This document shows positions 51,667 through 60,492 of a stretch of DNA of 64,000 nucleotides, in pieces. The notes beneath the pieces are model-generated. The model was not told the origin of the DNA and ran no database searches. It was given only the letters and a program-made list of their open reading frames with translations. This stretch comes from Shouchella xiaoxiensis (GTDB lineage Bacteria > Bacillota > Bacilli > Bacillales > Bacillaceae_D), in contig NZ_JAFBCV010000011.1 of the NCBI RefSeq assembly GCF_016907895.1, positions 1 to 64,000 of the forward strand. The letters run 5' to 3'. The first letter of the stretch is position 1; every line of letters begins with the position of its first letter. The translations under genes and the position numbers were made by a program.

Positions 51667-52212
51667 GTGACGGTTATCCTTTTTCACGTTTTTGCTTACT
51701 TATCTGGCTGTATAAACGGGGCTTATTGCATTAGTAGATTTATTTATAAACAAGATATCCGCTCATTAGGGAGCGGGAATGCTGGCGCTCGAAATGCTGG
51801 TCGTAATTTCGGTTCAATCGCTTTTGTAGGTACAGTTGTGGTAGACACTTTAAAAACAATTATTCCGCTGGCAATCGCACTATATCTGTTCGAGCTTCCT
51901 GATTGGGCGTTCATTGGGATTGGCGTGTCTATTATGGTTGGACATATATGGCCTGTCCACTTAAAGGGACAGGGTGGTAAAGGTGTGGTTGTTTATCTAG
52001 CACTTTTACTTATATTAGCTCCCTACGTCCTGCTTCTTATTGGCGCAATTGTTGGTTTAGGAAAGTTAGTGGGAATATCCTCCAAGTATTCTGGTTTGAC
52101 TGCCCTTTCAATTGTCCCATTTGCTTTTCTTATTTTCACATATTTTAAACTAAGTGTTTTATTCTTTATTTTATTAGGTTTAGTACTATTTGCACATCGA
52201 AAGGGGTCTTAA
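51667..52212 (+). CDS. PlsY-like glycerol-3-phosphate acyltransferase lacking motif 3
   Basis: PlsY transfers acyl groups from acyl-phosphate to glycerol-3-phosphate in the membrane. This 181-residue protein keeps motif 1 as LGSGNAGARNAGR (residues 34-46; the usual GATN is GARN) and motif 2 as GHIWPVHLKGQGGKGVV (92-108). It ends AHRKGS, where true PlsY continues with the third motif HRxNIxRLxxGxE. Five or six membrane segments are visible. Start GTG. Followed after one base by the fused acyltransferase/aminotransferase gene. Probably a specialised paralogue of PlsY. Confidence 0.8.
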   Translation: MTVILFHVFAYLSGCINGAYCISRFIYKQDIRSLGSGNAGARNAGRNFGSIAFVGTVVVDTLKTIIPLAIALYLFELPDWAFIGIGVSIMVGHIWPVHLKGQGGKGVVVYLALLLILAPYVLLLIGAIVGLGKLVGISSKYSGLTALSIVPFAFLIFTYFKLSVLFFILLGLVLFAHRKGS

Positions 52213-52213
52213 T

Positions 52214-53818
52214 ATGGCTTTTCCTTCTCTTACATATAAAATTGCTCAGACAGAAAAAGAATATGAGCAAATCTATCATCTAAATTACAAAACGTTTGTT
52301 GAGGAAATACCACAGCATCAAGAAAATCAACAGCATCAGTTAATTGATCGATTCGACGATGAAAACATCTATGTGATTGCAAAACAGGAGGAAGAAGTTA
52401 TTGCAATGATTTGCGTGAGGGATAAACGACCGTTTTCATTAGATGAAAAACTCTCGGATCTAGATGAACAATTGGGTCTTTATGGCGAGCTATGTGAAAT
52501 TCGCCTACTTTCAATAAAACAAGAATATAGAAAAGGGCTTGTTTTCTTTCGTCTTGTTTCAGAACTTGTGTCCTACTGTTTAAAACAAGGCTATACCGTT
52601 GCCCTTATTTCTGGTACTACAACACAACTTCGCCTCTATCAAAAAATTGGCTTTGTTCCGTTTGGACCGCTTGTCGGTAAGAAAGATGCTTATTTCCAAC
52701 CGATGTACTTAACTGAAGACAATTTCGTTCAAGCGACGAAAGCGTTTAGAAAAATAACAGCAAAACGGTCTCACTTTAAAGAGCAATTGTTTTTACCGGG
52801 GCCAGTATCAATGACAAGCAAAGTACAGCAAGCCTGGTCAAAGCCCCCCTTTTCCCATCGCTCCGAAACAATGGCTACCGTTGTAAAGGAGGTTAAAGAA
52901 GAACTACTCTCACTAACGAGTGGACATTTTGTTGAAATAGCAGTCGGCACTGGCACCATGGCAAACGAAATGATAGCGGGACAACTTGCGAAAGTAAAGG
53001 AACACGGCGCAATCATTGCAAGTGGTGAGTTTGGTGAGCGCTTACTGGAGCAAGCTGAACGCTGGGACCTATCATTTGACCGAGTGCATCATCAAGATTG
53101 GTCGCCCGTCTCACTAGATTCCATTAAAACGTTGCTTGCTGGTAACCGGGCGATAAAGTGGCTTTGGACAGTCCATTGTGAGACATCTACAGGTTATTTA
53201 TACCCACTGGAAGAATTAAAACAACTTTGCAATACGTATAAAGTAAAGCTATGCGTGGATGCCTGTTCAAGTTTAGGCTGCGTTCCCGTTAATTTATCTG
53301 GTGTTTACTTAGCGAGTTCGGTTAGCGGGAAAGGACTAGCCTCCTATCCTGGACTTGCTCTCGTTTTCTATCAGTATCCAACAAGACCAGCGAATATGTT
53401 ACCAAGCTATTTGGATCTAGGGCTTTATTGCCAGAATAATAGCGTCCCATTTACACATTCTACTAATTTGATAACCGCTCTTCACCAAGCTTTACAGGAC
53501 AGGCCTACGTCATCAACTTCTTTATGGTATCAAATTAAGGATTTAATGGAAGTGAATGAGCTGGACACACTTAAATTCAACCATTTTTCACCCGCTATTT
53601 TAACGATCCGTTTGCCAGAAAGGGTGAACTCAAAGAAGCTGGGTGACGCACTAAAACTCAAGTCGATCTTTATTAGTTATGAGAGTAGCTATTTACTGTC
53701 TCGAAACTGGATTCAAATTGCTTTAATGGGCAGGGTTGATCATTCTAATGCTCTTAAAGCTGCCCGTATTATTGCGAACACGTATCACGCGTATGCAGGA
53801 GAGAAGGTTATGAATTAA
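52214..53818 (+). CDS. Fused acyltransferase (GNAT-like) and class V PLP aminotransferase
   Basis: A 534-residue two-domain protein. Residues 1-185 are a GNAT/autoinducer-synthase-like acyltransferase (IYHLNYKTFVEEIPQH, GELCEIRLLSIKQEYRKGLVFFRL, TTTQLRLYQKIGF), close in style to FeeM-type N-acyl amino acid synthases. Residues 190-530 are a class V aminotransferase like phosphonate or serine-pyruvate transaminases: FLPGPVSM, HRSETM, VGTGTMANE, HCETSTGYLYP, VDACSSLG and the PLP Lys373 in SGKGLASYPG. AAAGGGG precedes the ATG. It overlaps the next start (TAATG). The fusion suggests that the amine made is acylated by the same protein. Confidence 0.8.
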   Translation: MAFPSLTYKIAQTEKEYEQIYHLNYKTFVEEIPQHQENQQHQLIDRFDDENIYVIAKQEEEVIAMICVRDKRPFSLDEKLSDLDEQLGLYGELCEIRLLSIKQEYRKGLVFFRLVSELVSYCLKQGYTVALISGTTTQLRLYQKIGFVPFGPLVGKKDAYFQPMYLTEDNFVQATKAFRKITAKRSHFKEQLFLPGPVSMTSKVQQAWSKPPFSHRSETMATVVKEVKEELLSLTSGHFVEIAVGTGTMANEMIAGQLAKVKEHGAIIASGEFGERLLEQAERWDLSFDRVHHQDWSPVSLDSIKTLLAGNRAIKWLWTVHCETSTGYLYPLEELKQLCNTYKVKLCVDACSSLGCVPVNLSGVYLASSVSGKGLASYPGLALVFYQYPTRPANMLPSYLDLGLYCQNNSVPFTHSTNLITALHQALQDRPTSSTSLWYQIKDLMEVNELDTLKFNHFSPAILTIRLPERVNSKKLGDALKLKSIFISYESSYLLSRNWIQIALMGRVDHSNALKAARIIANTYHAYAGEKVMN

Positions 53819-55659
53819 TGAACGCCATTAAGCTTTTCCTCTCCGAGAACCTAGTTATCCTAGGTGTACTCATTTTATGGATTAAAACCATTGCTGTCAG
53901 TTTAATTGGTTTCTCCTTACCACTTCAGTCTTGGTTAGATTGGTTTTTACTGTTAATTGGTCCGCTTGGTACTCTTATGCTCTTACTTGGCTTTAGTTTT
54001 TTCTTTAAAAACCACGTTCGACCGATTGTCTTTTTGATTATACATATACTGTGTACAGCTCTGTTGATTGGAAATTTATTGTATTATCGGTTTTACATCG
54101 ATTTTCTAACGGCATCGGTCTTTCTACAATTTAATAATGTAGGGGGTCTCGGCTCTAGCACACTTGAGTTGTTCTCTCCCTACGATTTACTTTTACTAAT
54201 TGATGTCCTTGTATTCACTTGGTTCGTTATCGTGGTTAAACGTGACAAAATTCGCGTAAAACGCCCGAATAAAAAAGCATATCGACTGGGACTAGTCGGT
54301 TTATTGCTGACATCGATTGGACTAAGCCACTTACAAAATCCTTATTTACTGCATACAGATTATACTCGAGATCAGCTTGTTTCTTCATTAGGAATCTACA
54401 ACTACCAAGCGATAAACCTTGTTCATTCGTTGCGAGCACCTGCTAAGGAACTATTTGCGAATCAAACGGTTGCGTCTGAAGCAACAGCTGATATGGTGGA
54501 ACCTCCTGCTCCTAACATGGAAGTCTTTGGTTTAGCTGCAGGAATGAACATCGCACTCATTAGTCTTGAATCGACGCAGCAATTTGTTGTTGATAAAGAA
54601 ATTGATGGAGCGCCACTTACACCCTTTTTAAACGAATTGATTAAGGAAAGTTTTTATTTCCCGAACATTTATGACCAGACAGCGCAAGGCAAATCATCAG
54701 ATATGGAATTTATGTTGGATACTGGTTTTTATCCTTTATCAAGCGGCTCTGCTTTTGTTCGTCGCTATACAAATACGTACGAATCGCTTCCGCAACTGTT
54801 AGAAAACCATGGAGACTATACGTCCGCCGCCTTCCATGCGAATGATGCATCCTTTTGGAACAGAGAATTAATGTACGAAGCACTTGGGTATGACCTCTTT
54901 TTTTCGAAAGACGAATACGAGGTGACAGATGAATTAAGCGTTAATTATGGGTTAAAAGATAAGCCATTCTTTGATCAATCTATTCCTTTGTTAAAATCAG
55001 TCAACGAACCCTATATGGCGAAGTTCATTACACTCACAAATCATTTTCCGTTTTTATTAGATGAAGAGGATCAGCTAATTGAACAACCTGATACAGGCGT
55101 TAGCGTTGTTGACCGCTACACAACGACAGTCCGCTATCAAGACGCAGCAATCGAGCAATTTTTTAACACATTAAAAGATGAAGGCATGTATGAAAACACC
55201 ATGTTTGTTTTATATGGCGATCATTACGGAATTTCACGCCAATACGAAAGTGGCGTTCATACTTTATTAAATCAGGAAGAGACAACATTAACTCATATTG
55301 ACTTGCAAAAAATTCCACTTGTTATTCACATACCAGGACAAGAAGGACAAACGATTGAAACAGAAGGTGGACAAATTGATATCCACACAACCTTGCTTCA
55401 TTTGTTAGGAGTTTCCACTGATAATAACTTAACCTTTAGCTATGATTTATTTACTCGTCCAGCCGACATGCCTATTATTTTTCGTGATGGACACTTCGTC
55501 TCTAACGATTATGTATACGCCGACCATGCATGCTTTGATCGCTCTAGCGGAGATCAAGTCAGTGACGATCTATGTTTCTCCGATCAGCAAGTGGTACGTG
55601 AACAGCTTGAGCTATCAGATGAATTCCTTTTAGGAGATTTGCTTCGATTTATTGACTAG
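53818..55659 (+). CDS. LtaS-like phosphoglycerol transferase with Ser in place of the catalytic Thr
   Basis: A 613-residue polytopic protein: five membrane segments in the first 190 residues, then an extracellular alkaline-phosphatase/sulfatase domain matching LTA synthase (NIALISLEST, TPFLNELIKESFYF, FHANDASFWNRELMY, GLKDKPFFDQS, ITLTNHFPF, LYGDHYGIS). Metal ligands Glu, Asp and His of these motifs are present. The catalytic GKTSD is GKSSD here, with Ser293 in place of Thr. The start overlaps the fused gene's stop. It probably transfers a phospho-headgroup outside the membrane. Confidence 0.85.
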   Translation: MNAIKLFLSENLVILGVLILWIKTIAVSLIGFSLPLQSWLDWFLLLIGPLGTLMLLLGFSFFFKNHVRPIVFLIIHILCTALLIGNLLYYRFYIDFLTASVFLQFNNVGGLGSSTLELFSPYDLLLLIDVLVFTWFVIVVKRDKIRVKRPNKKAYRLGLVGLLLTSIGLSHLQNPYLLHTDYTRDQLVSSLGIYNYQAINLVHSLRAPAKELFANQTVASEATADMVEPPAPNMEVFGLAAGMNIALISLESTQQFVVDKEIDGAPLTPFLNELIKESFYFPNIYDQTAQGKSSDMEFMLDTGFYPLSSGSAFVRRYTNTYESLPQLLENHGDYTSAAFHANDASFWNRELMYEALGYDLFFSKDEYEVTDELSVNYGLKDKPFFDQSIPLLKSVNEPYMAKFITLTNHFPFLLDEEDQLIEQPDTGVSVVDRYTTTVRYQDAAIEQFFNTLKDEGMYENTMFVLYGDHYGISRQYESGVHTLLNQEETTLTHIDLQKIPLVIHIPGQEGQTIETEGGQIDIHTTLLHLLGVSTDNNLTFSYDLFTRPADMPIIFRDGHFVSNDYVYADHACFDRSSGDQVSDDLCFSDQQVVREQLELSDEFLLGDLLRFID

Positions 55660-55663
55660 CTAT

Positions 55664-55700
55664 AAAACTGTTTTTCTTTTGTAAAGAAAAGCAGTTTTTT
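55664..55700 (+). terminator. Terminator of the three-gene lipid operon
   Basis: AAAACTGTTTTTCTTT (55664-55679) pairs with AAAGAAAAGCAGTTTT (55683-55698), then T-rich sequence. Confidence 0.8.
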
Positions 55701-55772
55701 CTTTTTGAATGTTTAAGAGATTCGTAGATTGGTGAGACTTCTAAAACACGCATCATAAAGGAGGACACACCA

Positions 55773-56594
55773 ATGAACCTTAAACGAGTTATTCTATTTA
55801 TAACAATCTTAATGACACTTTCTCTTACATTTGCGGCTTCTTTCGCTTCAGCAGTTGAAGAAGGCGAAGTAAATGTCAATACATCACTTAACGTTCGTAG
55901 TGCTCCAGGTACATGGGCAGATGTTGTAGGAACAAAACAATCCGGGGAGCGAGTTACCTTTACCGATGAAGGAAATGGCTGGGGCCGCCTGACAGATGGA
56001 ACCGGTTATGTAAGCCTTGAATGGATCAAGAGAGGCGTGGTTACTTCTTCGGATCCAGGATCAGGAGGACAAAAGCGCATCATGCTTGACCCGGGACATG
56101 GTGGACACGACAGTGGAGCAGCTGCTAATGGACTTCTCGAGAAAAACGTCGTGCTCGATATTTCGCGCAAAACTAAAGCAATCTTAGAAGAACATGGGTA
56201 CACGGTCTCATTAACACGCAATGATGACGTTTTTTTATCGTTAGAAGAGCGGGTTGCACGAACGAATACATGGGGGGCAGACCAGTTTATTAGTATTCAC
56301 GCAAACGGATATACAGATCCAAACGCCAATGGAATCGAAACCTATTATCACCCCAGTAGCCCGGTTGGTAAAACAATAGCAACTTCGATTCAATCAGGTC
56401 TTATTAATGAGACGAACGGTGTCAATCGAGGTGTAAAGGAAGAAACGTTCTATGTATTACGGAATAGTACTGTTCCTGCCGCTTTAGTAGAGGTCGGTTT
56501 TATCACGAACCAAAACGATGCTAGTAAACTTGCAAATGAATCCTACCGTAGTCAGCTGGCACAGGCAATAGCAAAAGGCATTATGGCGCAATAA
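55773..56594 (+). CDS. Secreted N-acetylmuramoyl-L-alanine amidase (Amidase_3) with SH3 domain
   Basis: Cuts the bond between MurNAc and the stem peptide of peptidoglycan. The 273-residue precursor has a Sec signal (to about ASFASA, residue 28), an SH3b domain (31-88: NVNTSLNVRSAPGTWADVVG) and the zinc amidase (100-273) with LDPGHGGHDSGA, LEKNVVLDISRK, FISIHANGY and LVEVGFITNQND carrying the metal His/Glu and catalytic Glu. AAGGAGGA precedes the ATG. Monocistronic. Confidence 0.92.
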   Translation: MNLKRVILFITILMTLSLTFAASFASAVEEGEVNVNTSLNVRSAPGTWADVVGTKQSGERVTFTDEGNGWGRLTDGTGYVSLEWIKRGVVTSSDPGSGGQKRIMLDPGHGGHDSGAAANGLLEKNVVLDISRKTKAILEEHGYTVSLTRNDDVFLSLEERVARTNTWGADQFISIHANGYTDPNANGIETYYHPSSPVGKTIATSIQSGLINETNGVNRGVKEETFYVLRNSTVPAALVEVGFITNQNDASKLANESYRSQLAQAIAKGIMAQ

Positions 56595-56656
56595 AGCTGT
56601 ACAATCTTCTCCACTGCCCGTACACTGGAAGGTATCTTAATGTGGGAGATGATTTT

Positions 56657-57586
56657 GTGAAATACAATCAAATGCCTGGTACTAATCTAGAAGTCTCTAA
56701 TCTAGTCATGGGAAATATGCGAATCAATCAGCTTTCTTCAAGTGAAACAGAAAAACTAATTCGAACAGCCCAAGATGAGGGCATTAACTTCTTTGACCAT
56801 GCCGACATCTATGGAAACGGTGATTGTGAATCACACTTTGCAAAGGCCATTTCTATGAATGCTTCAGTAAGAGATAAGATGATCTTACAAAGCAAATGTG
56901 GCATTCGTAAAGGAGCCACAGGTTATTACGACTTTTCAAAGCAACATATTCTCTCATCAGTTGAGGCCATTTTAAAACGCCTAAATACAGAGTACTTAGA
57001 CATTCTGCTCCTACATCGCCCTGATCCATTAATGGAACCGGAGGAAGTTGCTGACGCATTTGAATCGCTATATACCAGCGGGAAAGTCCGGTATTTCGGT
57101 GTATCAAATCACACACCACTGCAAATTGAAAACCTTCAACAATCCATTAATCAAAAACTAGTTGTTAATCAAGTTCAATTCAGTCTTGCCCATACCCCCT
57201 TAATCGATTCGAGCATGTCCCTGAATATGAAGACGGACAACGCCATCAATCGTGACAGTGGCACACTTGATTACGCGCGCTTACACCAAATGACGTTACA
57301 AGCATGGTCTCCATTTCAAAATGGCTTTTTTAAGGGTACTTTTCTTGGCGATACAGAAAATTTTGCTGCGCTTAATCAAGTTCTTGACCGCTTGGCAGAA
57401 AAATATGATGTTACTGCCACTGCCATTGCAACCGCATGGATTACTCGCCATCCGGCAAACATTCAAGTCGTGTTAGGAACGACGAATCCACAGCGCATGT
57501 CAGATGCCTGTGCAGGATCTGACATTCACCTTTCACGCGAAGAGTGGTTTGAGCTTTACGCTTCAGCAGGTAATCCTATCCCTTAA
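56657..57586 (+). CDS. Aldo/keto reductase (YdhF type)
   Basis: The 309-residue NADPH-dependent reductase has the tetrad residues in FDHADIYGNGD (Asp, Tyr), LQSKCGI (Lys) and ILLLHRPDPL (His), and a C-terminal cofactor region VVLGTTNPQRM. Start GTG at 56657 with GGGAG eight bases upstream, in place of the GTG at 56642. The physiological substrate is unknown. Confidence 0.88.
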   Translation: MKYNQMPGTNLEVSNLVMGNMRINQLSSSETEKLIRTAQDEGINFFDHADIYGNGDCESHFAKAISMNASVRDKMILQSKCGIRKGATGYYDFSKQHILSSVEAILKRLNTEYLDILLLHRPDPLMEPEEVADAFESLYTSGKVRYFGVSNHTPLQIENLQQSINQKLVVNQVQFSLAHTPLIDSSMSLNMKTDNAINRDSGTLDYARLHQMTLQAWSPFQNGFFKGTFLGDTENFAALNQVLDRLAEKYDVTATAIATAWITRHPANIQVVLGTTNPQRMSDACAGSDIHLSREEWFELYASAGNPIP

Positions 57587-57604
57587 TAAGATCTAAATCA
57601 ATGC

Positions 57605-57640
57605 AAAAAAGAGCGAACCAGTCATGGTTCGCTCTTTTTC
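57605..57640. terminator. Bidirectional terminator
   Basis: AAAAAAGAGCGAACCA / TGGTTCGCTCTTTTTC between the convergent reductase and htpX genes. Confidence 0.9.
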
Positions 57641-57642
57641 TC

Positions 57643-58551
57643 TTAGCGCTGTTCTAAGCGAGCAATGCGATCACTTAAATCAGGGTGCGTTGACATTAGT
57701 TTCATCATTGATGAATTGCCGCTAATTTTCATTGTCTGTACCGCTGTATCATCCGTATGATCATTCGCTTTTGCTCGGTTTACATACTGCTGTAAAGAGC
57801 GGAGTGCGTGGACCATCTTATCTCTACCGGCCAAATCTGCGCCACCACGATCGGCGTGGTATTCACGATGACGTGAATAAGCACTTATAACAAGGCTTCC
57901 TAAAATAGAGAATAAGATTTGCAGAATAATAATCGCTGCGAACTGAACAATAAACTGTAACTCAGGACGAACAAAGCGAGATAAGACAATTGCAATGACA
58001 CGCGAGAAGAATACAACAAACGTATTCACAATTCCTTGAAGCAACGTCATTGTTACCATATCTCCGTTCGCTACGTGGGCTACTTCATGAGCAATAACGC
58101 CTTCAACCGAATCGTCATCCATCACGTCAAGCAAACCAGAAGAAACAGCCACAAGCGAACGCTTCTTTGAAGGTCCAGTTGCAAATGCATTCACCTCGCC
58201 TGACTGATAAATCCCGACTTCTGGCATATGAGTTAGACCAGCGGTCCGTGATAAGCGGTGCACCTTTTCTACTACTGCTTTTTCTTGATAATTAAGCGGA
58301 CCATCTGGATCAAGCACTTTCACTTTCATCATCTTTTTTGCAATCCAACGAGACATACCAAGTGAAATGAATGAGCCAGCAAAACCAACGATTGCACTAA
58401 ATAACAGAATGACGGCAAATTGAATGGATCCATCACTCGATACGAATGAACCATCAATGCCTGTAAATCGAATAATTAACGACCATACAATGAAGATCGT
58501 TGTTAATACAAGAACGTTTGTAGCTAAAAATAGAAGTAATCGTTTCCCCAT
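57643..58551 (-). CDS. htpX: Membrane zinc protease HtpX
   Basis: Quality-control endopeptidase of the cell membrane (M48B). The 302-residue protein has two N-terminal membrane helices, then [23 protein letters not shown], the zinc motif [13 protein letters not shown] (HExxH), two further helices and the third zinc ligand region [17 protein letters not shown]. The length is typical. GAGGGAUAAA precedes the ATG. Confidence 0.94.
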   Translation of the reverse strand: MGKRLLLFLATNVLVLTTIFIVWSLIIRFTGIDGSFVSSDGSIQFAVILLFSAIVGFAGSFISLGMSRWIAKKMMKVKVLDPDGPLNYQEKAVVEKVHRLSRTAGLTHMPEVGIYQSGEVNAFATGPSKKRSLVAVSSGLLDVMDDDSVEGVIAHEVAHVANGDMVTMTLLQGIVNTFVVFFSRVIAIVLSRFVRPELQFIVQFAAIIILQILFSILGSLVISAYSRHREYHADRGGADLAGRDKMVHALRSLQQYVNRAKANDHTDDTAVQTMKISGNSSMMKLMSTHPDLSDRIARLEQR

Positions 58552-58667
58552 TTTATCCCTCCGAAAATATAAATCATCTCTCTTCCTAGTGTACCATGTC
58601 TATAGGAGTTGCCTAAAGAAAAACCACTGCTTCTTCATCTTTTTAGATGATTAGCGATCTTTTCTAG

Positions 58668-59309
58668 TTATTCCCTAATGGTTAAGCCAAGAAGTTTTGC
58701 AAAACCAACCGCTTGCTCTTTAGACACAATTAAGCCCGCCATTTGATTTAAAGAAGTATGAATTTGATTGTATGTACACGTACTAATATCAAGCCCTGCT
58801 AAAGCCGTTTCACCAAAGTGGATCTGATCAATCGTGCATGTAAGGAATTCTACTTGTTTTAAAACTGAATCGGAGAAATTAGCTTGTTCAATAGATGATT
58901 GAGTAAAGGCAACAAGTTTTAATTTCGCTTCAACAAAATCACTGAAATTTAAAAGGCAATCTTCAAAATAAACATTACCAAGATGCGCTTTCGAAAAACT
59001 TGCCCCAGTTAATTTACAGCCTTTAAAGTGAACTCGATGGATAATCGCCTCTTCAAATTTCACATTTGAGAAGTCACAGTTCTCAAATACGACATCGGTT
59101 AGGTCTGCCCGCCACAATTCAGACTGATAAAATACAATCTGCTTAAAATAAGACTTTGTTATAACTATGCGATCCATATCCAAATCTTCGAGCGTTTCAT
59201 TTTCAATACGCGCATTCTGGATAATTGGTTCTTCTTCCCCTAAGAATTCGTCTGTTTTTCGTATAGGTAATTCAAAAGGAATAACCGGTAATTTCAATTT
59301 GTTATTCAC
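58668..59309 (-). CDS. Pentapeptide-repeat protein (Qnr/MfpA-like fold)
   Basis: The 213-residue protein has tandem A(D/N)LxF-type pentapeptides over residues 55-175 (for example LTDVVFENCDFSNVKFEEAI), a right-handed beta-helix. The C-terminal MAGLIVSKEQAVGFAKLLGLTI resembles the cap of Qnr-type proteins. Such proteins can mimic DNA and bind gyrase, but most chromosomal members have unknown roles. Start GTG at 59309 with AAGGAG eight bases upstream; longer readings to 59360 lack a site. Confidence 0.82.
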   Translation of the reverse strand: MNNKLKLPVIPFELPIRKTDEFLGEEEPIIQNARIENETLEDLDMDRIVITKSYFKQIVFYQSELWRADLTDVVFENCDFSNVKFEEAIIHRVHFKGCKLTGASFSKAHLGNVYFEDCLLNFSDFVEAKLKLVAFTQSSIEQANFSDSVLKQVEFLTCTIDQIHFGETALAGLDISTCTYNQIHTSLNQMAGLIVSKEQAVGFAKLLGLTIRE

Positions 59310-59336
59310 GATCAGCGCTCCTTGATTCATAATAAA

Positions 59337-59373
59337 AAAGCTAAACCAATTGTGACACACTTGGTTTAGCTTT
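59337..59373. terminator. Terminator hairpin
   Basis: AAAGCTAAACCAA / TTGGTTTAGCTTT between the small Cys-rich gene and the pentapeptide gene. Confidence 0.75.
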
Positions 59374-59379
59374 GCCTAT

Positions 59380-59577
59380 CTATTCTTTTGTTCCTTCAAC
59401 GTCTTCTTTCTTTAAATCAACTGATCTCTCAATTGGACGGCTTGGTTTTTCAGAAGGACGATCTCCACAAGAAGAACATTTTCTTTGTTTACAACGACAT
59501 CCTGGACAAATACGTGCTGAAAAGCCTTTTCTTTCATAGAAATGTCCATAACTACCTGATCCATAATTTTGACCCAT
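59380..59577 (-). CDS. Small Cys-rich protein, 65 residues, unknown
   Basis: Not recognised. A Tyr/Gly/Ser-rich start (GQNYGSGSYGHFYE), a compact Cys block CPGCRCKQRKCSSCG with five Cys, probably zinc binding or cross-linked, and a charged Pro-rich tail. This composition is frequent among small spore-coat proteins, but there is no direct evidence. The ATG at 59577 has GAGAGG eight bases upstream. Confidence 0.62.
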   Translation of the reverse strand: MGQNYGSGSYGHFYERKGFSARICPGCRCKQRKCSSCGDRPSEKPSRPIERSVDLKKEDVEGTKE

Positions 59578-59688
59578 ACATTTCACCTCTCAATCATAAG
59601 TGTCCTAACAGCTTATGAGTGAAGAGTTTAATTGGTATGGTTAAACTTCCCCTATCTTCTACCTATTTTTTCGCTAATCTGATGTTCC

Positions 59689-60078
59689 CTATCCACTTAA
59701 ATGCTCATGCCGCAGTTTCCAACCAGCTTCTGTATGTACAAAAAGATTCGTCGCTCTTCCTTTTCCTTCAGTCCAATCTCCATTGAGGTAACCTTGGTAA
59801 TAGTAAGTATAGACACAGCAAGCGCTTGTTTCTGTTTCATTCACCCACACTACATCTCTTGCTTCATATACCTCTTCTTTAATCAAGTGCCAAGCATTTT
59901 CAAAATACGCTTTAATGGCTTCTGTTGTTTTACATGTTTGGTCACTAAAATAGTAGATCGCCTCACGATGGAGCACCTTCTTTACAACTTCAAAATCATG
60001 ACTATTGGTTGCACGGATGTAGTCTTCTAATGCTTCTCTATTACCAAACCCCTGATTACGACTTCTATTCATTTTCAT
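59689..60078 (-). CDS. SnoaL/NTF2-like fold protein
   Basis: A protein of about 129 residues with the NTF2-like pattern: an N-terminal helix LEDYIRATNSHDFEVVKKVLHREAIYYF, then strands ending NLFVHTEAGWKLRHEHLSG, typical of DUF4440/SnoaL proteins. Its ATG overlaps the end of the VOC gene, whose TAG stop lies between two possible ATG starts (60078 and 60072), so it is translationally coupled. Function unknown; perhaps a small-molecule binding or isomerase-like role. Confidence 0.75.
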   Translation of the reverse strand: MKMNRSRNQGFGNREALEDYIRATNSHDFEVVKKVLHREAIYYFSDQTCKTTEAIKAYFENAWHLIKEEVYEARDVVWVNETETSACCVYTYYYQGYLNGDWTEGKGRATNLFVHTEAGWKLRHEHLSG

Positions 60079-60406
60079 TCGTAAAATCAATAAGTCGAAT
60101 AAAATTACCGTTCCAATCTTTACATACCGCATAACGCCCCGGTGGAATACTTTTCGGTTTTTTTATAAATTCAAACTTCATATGGTTTTCCTTATAGAAA
60201 TCATCAACGCTATCCACAAGAAAAACTCCACCCGCTGCTAAATCTTGTTCATCTTCTTCGATTAACAGCTGTACGTCTGTATTCATCTTAAGCGCTGCAG
60301 TATGATCTCCTTCTCGCCAAGCCTCTTCAAATCCAAGAACTTCACGATAATGTCGCAATGATTCCTTTAGGTTTTTTACTGGGTGATACAGAAAAACAAG
60401 CTTCAT
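60065..60406 (-). CDS. VOC-superfamily (glyoxalase/bleomycin-resistance-like) protein
   Basis: The 113-residue protein has two beta-alpha-beta-beta-beta units: VFLYHPVKNLKESLRHYREVLGF and a second half ending GRYAVCKDWNGNFIRLIDF. Members are metal enzymes or binding proteins for toxins and thiol adducts. AAAGGAG precedes the ATG. It is divergent from a TetR gene with a palindromic operator between them, so it is probably TetR controlled. Confidence 0.82.
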   Translation of the reverse strand: MKLVFLYHPVKNLKESLRHYREVLGFEEAWREGDHTAALKMNTDVQLLIEEDEQDLAAGGVFLVDSVDDFYKENHMKFEFIKKPKSIPPGRYAVCKDWNGNFIRLIDFTNENE

Positions 60407-60425
60407 ATCAATAGCTCCTTTTTAG

Positions 60426-60446
60426 TAACATAATTAGGTTATGTTA
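60426..60446. promoter_or_regulatory. TetR operator between VOC and tetR genes
   Basis: TAACATAA-TTAGG-TTATGTTA is a perfect 8-base inverted repeat in the 86-base divergent gap. Confidence 0.72.
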
Positions 60447-60492
60447 ACCGTAATTGATTTACGCCCATTCGTCAATATGGTAAAATGCATTT

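Noticed and set aside
58668-59309. Quinolone-resistance (Qnr) gene
   Set aside because: The repeats and C-terminus are Qnr-like, but similarity by eye cannot support a resistance claim; many chromosomal pentapeptide proteins do not confer it.
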